From: Candidatus Saccharibacteria bacterium UBA6258
GTDB taxonomy: Bacteria; Patescibacteriota; Saccharimonadia; Saccharimonadales; Saccharimonadaceae
DNA length: 64,000 nucleotides
Direction: 5' to 3'
Assembly (NCBI GenBank): GCA_002441145.1
Contig: DJVK01000011.1
Coordinates: 4,750-68,749 of the forward strand
In this document: piece by piece, positions 62,131-64,000 of the stretch
How positions within the stretch are numbered: the first letter of the stretch is position 1
How the letters are laid out: each line of letters opens with the position of its first letter
The notes under the pieces: generated by a model
Seen by the model: only the letters and a program-made list of their open reading frames with translations
What the model was told of the DNA's origin: nothing
Databases searched by the model: none
Position numbers and translations under genes: made by a program

Positions 62131-62479
62131 TAGTAGGTGGTAGGTGGGAGATGGGAGATGGCTAGTGGAATATAGAAGATGGCCAATAGCCAGTAGCGAA
62201 TAGTAGGTGGTAGTTGGTAGATGGTAGGTAGTTAATAGCCAATAGCTAGTAGAAGATGGCGAATTGCTAAAGGCCAATAGCGAATGGTAGGTGGTAGTTG
62301 GTAGATGGTAGGTAGTATTTGGTAGGTGGAATATGGCTAGTGGAAGATGGCGAATGGTAGATAGTAGGTCGTAGGTAGTAGTTGGTAGGTCGTAGGTAGT
62401 AGTTGGTAGGTAGAATATGGTAGATAGCGAATAGAAGATGACTAAGAGCGGATTGCCACTAGCTATAGGCTAATAGCTA
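62116..62479. repeat. Degenerate tandem heptanucleotide array, 52 units
   Basis: Tiles without gap or insertion into 52 heptamers. Position 4 is G in 51 of 52 units and position 2 is usually T. Units read like combinations: NT(A/G)G plus TAG, CTA, CCA, CGA, AAG or AAT. The period of seven rules out coding. The same words make the 14-unit array at 50706-50803. Confidence 0.92.
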
Positions 62480-62486
62480 ACCGCTG

Positions 62487-62795
62487 CTACTGCGAGAGTG
62501 CGTGGCGTTCGTCGGCGCGTTTTACGAGTAGGATGATGCCGACGATCATGCCTGGCAAGAATGTCAAAATGCTGATGGCGCTGAATAGATACAGAATAAT
62601 GTTACTAATTGCCCTAAGCGGTGACGCCTCGCTACTATCCCCGAATAAATCGTTACTCGCAGGTGAGCCACTTGCCCCGATAGAGATGAAGAAATTTGTT
62701 GCAGCATACAGAATAATGGCAATAACAAAGAGTGCGGCCGGGCCGACCATGAGAATTATTGGTAATGTAAGACTTGGTTTAGGTGCTGGTTGCAT
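62487..62795 (-). CDS. Hypothetical membrane protein, 102 aa
   Basis: Two strong transmembrane helices (about residues 10-35 and 65-92) separated by a Ser/Gly/Asp-rich loop. A short basic tail KRADERHALSQ follows. The last codon is 7 nt from the heptamer array. No recognised family. Confidence 0.62.
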   Translation of the reverse strand: MQPAPKPSLTLPIILMVGPAALFVIAIILYAATNFFISIGASGSPASNDLFGDSSEASPLRAISNIILYLFSAISILTFLPGMIVGIILLVKRADERHALSQ

Positions 62796-62816
62796 GTAGC
62801 TATCGTACCCTATTTA

Positions 62817-63185
62817 TCAGGTATTTTCTACGTTATCAAGTTCGAAACGGCGTGCGATTGCTCCGCCATAGATTGCGGCGGCTGCCATGCTTGGATGAAA
62901 CCGCTCGGCGTCAACGAATAGTGTGACAGCTTCGAGCGCGGCGATGCCAAAGTCTACAGCTTTAACAAGGCGCTCGTTGTCGTAAAGTTCGCCTACCGCA
63001 ATCATCAAGGGGTTGTGAGTTCCGGTAAATAATGGGTATTCACTCTTGGCAACATCGTGCGCGCCGTATAGGTATGTGCGATTGCTCATGGCAAGCCCAA
63101 GGTACATTGCATTCACATCAGTTAAGTCTTCTTTAGGGAAGTTGGGCTGTTTTTGGACTAGTTCTAACAGTGACATAATAAACAT
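62817..63185 (-). CDS. Hypothetical protein, 122 aa
   Basis: Soluble, mostly helical with Ala-rich segments (KAVDFGIAALEAVTLFVDAERFHPSMAAAAIYGGAIARRFEL). ATGs at residues 1 and 4; neither has a good ribosome-binding site. It precedes the 102-aa membrane gene by 21 nt and may share its transcript. No family recognised. Confidence 0.62.
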   Translation of the reverse strand: MFIMSLLELVQKQPNFPKEDLTDVNAMYLGLAMSNRTYLYGAHDVAKSEYPLFTGTHNPLMIAVGELYDNERLVKAVDFGIAALEAVTLFVDAERFHPSMAAAAIYGGAIARRFELDNVENT

Positions 63186-63346
63186 ATTAGAGTGTTGATT
63201 TTTGAAAATGCAATATATCAGAGCTGAGACCGACCGGTAATGACGATATCGCAGTCACAATAAAATATACTTGTAAATTGTGTTATATCATGATTTAATA
63301 CCAAAAGTGTCAATCGACACCAGACCTTCTTACAGATAGGTTAGAC

Positions 63347-63823
63347 ATGCAACTCTCACGCAGAGCAAGGTTCGCAGCAATGTTCGCTGCAGTCGCCGTC
63401 ACCGCAACCACCTTCGCGGCCTCCCCGTCCCTCGCGGCGCCGCCGGCATCGACCCCCGCGGTCGTCGCTCCGGCGCTCGCTACCGCAACCACGACCAAGT
63501 CGTGCAGCACCGGTGGCTACGCCTACGAGACGGACAAGATGTACGTCGTCCGGTCGGGCACCACCGGCAACTGGAAGTACACGGTGACGCGCAGCTCCAA
63601 CCGCACGGTCATCCAGGAGACATCGACGACGTTCCACACCTGGAAGCACGTCGCCAAGTACCTGCACGTCTATCTCTCGAGCTCCTCGATCAAGACGATC
63701 TCGTACCCGGGGAACACGACGTACATCTACTCGTCGAGCCCCTACGTCGACTTCAGGATGGTGTTCGAGCTGACCGTCGACGGCCTCTGGAAGTCGACGC
63801 GCATGTGCGACATCTACTTCTGA
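63347..63823 (+). CDS. GC-rich orphan, secreted protein, 158 aa
   Basis: A classic Sec signal peptide (basic MQLSRRARF, then an Ala/Val core) with likely cleavage after SLAA near residue 31, followed by an Ala/Thr/Pro linker and a Tyr/Ser/Thr-rich beta-sandwich-like domain with two cysteines (KSCSTGG and MCDIYF) that could form a disulfide. Extreme composition: 88 of the 120 bases 63361-63480 are G or C. This is actinobacterial in style. Hairpins follow the stop. No family recognised. Confidence 0.68.
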   Translation: MQLSRRARFAAMFAAVAVTATTFAASPSLAAPPASTPAVVAPALATATTTKSCSTGGYAYETDKMYVVRSGTTGNWKYTVTRSSNRTVIQETSTTFHTWKHVAKYLHVYLSSSSIKTISYPGNTTYIYSSSPYVDFRMVFELTVDGLWKSTRMCDIYF

Positions 63824-63832
63824 TCCATCCCT

Positions 63833-63901
63833 CATCTCTGAGTAAGAGATGAAACGGTGGAACAGATAGTACGCTCGCCTCGCTAACCTATCTGTTCCAC
63901 C
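63833..63901 (+). other. Tandem hairpins after the secreted orphan gene
   Basis: A 7-bp hairpin CATCTCT/AGAGATG (63833-63851) is followed by a perfect 13-bp stem GGTGGAACAGATA/TATCTGTTCCACC (63856-63868 with 63889-63901) with a 20-nt loop. Confidence 0.75.
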
Positions 63902-63917
63902 AACTTTGCAGTAATAC

Positions 63918-63943
63918 ACCATCCATTCGGGTGGTTATTTGTT
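63918..63943 (+). terminator. Terminator of the secreted orphan gene
   Basis: ACCATCC/GGGTGGT stem with ATTC loop, then TATTTGTTT. Confidence 0.7.
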
Positions 63944-63982
63944 TATTAAGCGGCTACGTTAGTCTATGTTAATAACGCTTGC

Positions 63983-64000
63983 GCTATACTGTAATTATGA
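63983..64000 (+). promoter_or_regulatory. -10 box and start codon of a gene leaving the window
   Basis: TATACT is followed after a few nucleotides by ATG at 63997-63999, the same near-leaderless arrangement seen elsewhere. The gene itself lies outside. Confidence 0.4.

Noticed and set aside
62011..62277. Open frame through the heptamer array
   Set aside because: The 7-nt period produces a repetitive Tyr/Leu/Thr/His string; not a protein.
62116..62479. CRISPR array
   Set aside because: Units are 7 nt and contiguous, with no repeat-spacer alternation and no cas genes.
63856..63901. Long hairpins after orphan genes as integron attC sites
   Set aside because: No GTTRRRY/RYYYAAC boxes in the right places, no integrase, and genes are scattered rather than arrayed.
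63347..63922. Long minus-strand and alternative-frame open frames over the secreted orphan
   Set aside because: Explained by extreme GC content; only the plus-strand frame has a signal peptide and sensible codon use.

Overview
This window looks like a chromosomal segment of a Saccharibacteria (TM7)-type Patescibacteria/CPR bacterium using the standard bacterial code: TGA ends several genes, so it is not code 25. The assignment is an inference from protein resemblance and gene content: a compact mraZ-rsmH-ftsL-ftsI-mraY-ftsW-murG-ftsQ cluster, a T4SS-type ATPase with a basic tail, a sigma-region-4/HARE-HTH fusion, a TRM11-like methylase, small proteins with few paralogues, and almost no metabolic genes. 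No rRNA, tRNA, CRISPR array or insertion sequence was found.

Layout. 0-9 kb: a GC-rich partial orphan, a TRM11-like methylase, a flippase-like membrane protein, xseA-xseB, a membrane-tethered methyltransferase, a soluble histidine kinase/response regulator pair, recO, glyQS and a TspO-like protein. 9-16 kb: EF-hand protein, DEDDh exonuclease/GIY-YIG fusion, LURP-one-like protein, MMPL transporter, RNase H, and metK behind a SAM-I riboswitch. 16-22 kb: PIF1-like helicase, an unassigned protein with faint DUF4868/KwaB resemblance, family 1 glycosidase, YvcK-like and HAD proteins. 22-31 kb: dcw cluster with a four-site MraZ operator. 31-45 kb: T4SS ATPase, sigma-4/HARE regulator, topA, dprA diverging from a candidate structured ncRNA, ZIP transporter, pth, der, rluB. 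45-51 kb: second kinase/regulator pair, single-AAA Clp ATPase, DoxX. 51-61 kb: a tightly coupled type I restriction-modification island with unusual passengers (3-TM protein, 27-aa peptide, DUF3644 protein, DpnI-like nuclease), then RadC and NERD proteins. 61-64 kb: orphan genes and a long heptanucleotide array.

Three themes cut across the window. (1) Many genes carry a TATAAT-like -10 box only 6-12 nt before the start codon, often preceded by TGn, implying widespread leaderless transcription even inside apparent operons. (2) Seven small orphan genes (near 0.2, 32, 41, 48, 51, 62 and 63.5 kb) look GC-richer than their surroundings, stand alone between terminators, and resemble nothing I recognise; an actinobacterial host origin is possible but unproven. 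(3) Degenerate tandem heptamers with a near-invariant G occur at two intergenic sites.

Strongest candidates for something undescribed: the composite restriction island, the combinatorial heptamer arrays, the orphan-gene set, and two structured RNA elements (40.3-40.56 kb plus strand; 61.48-61.54 kb minus strand).
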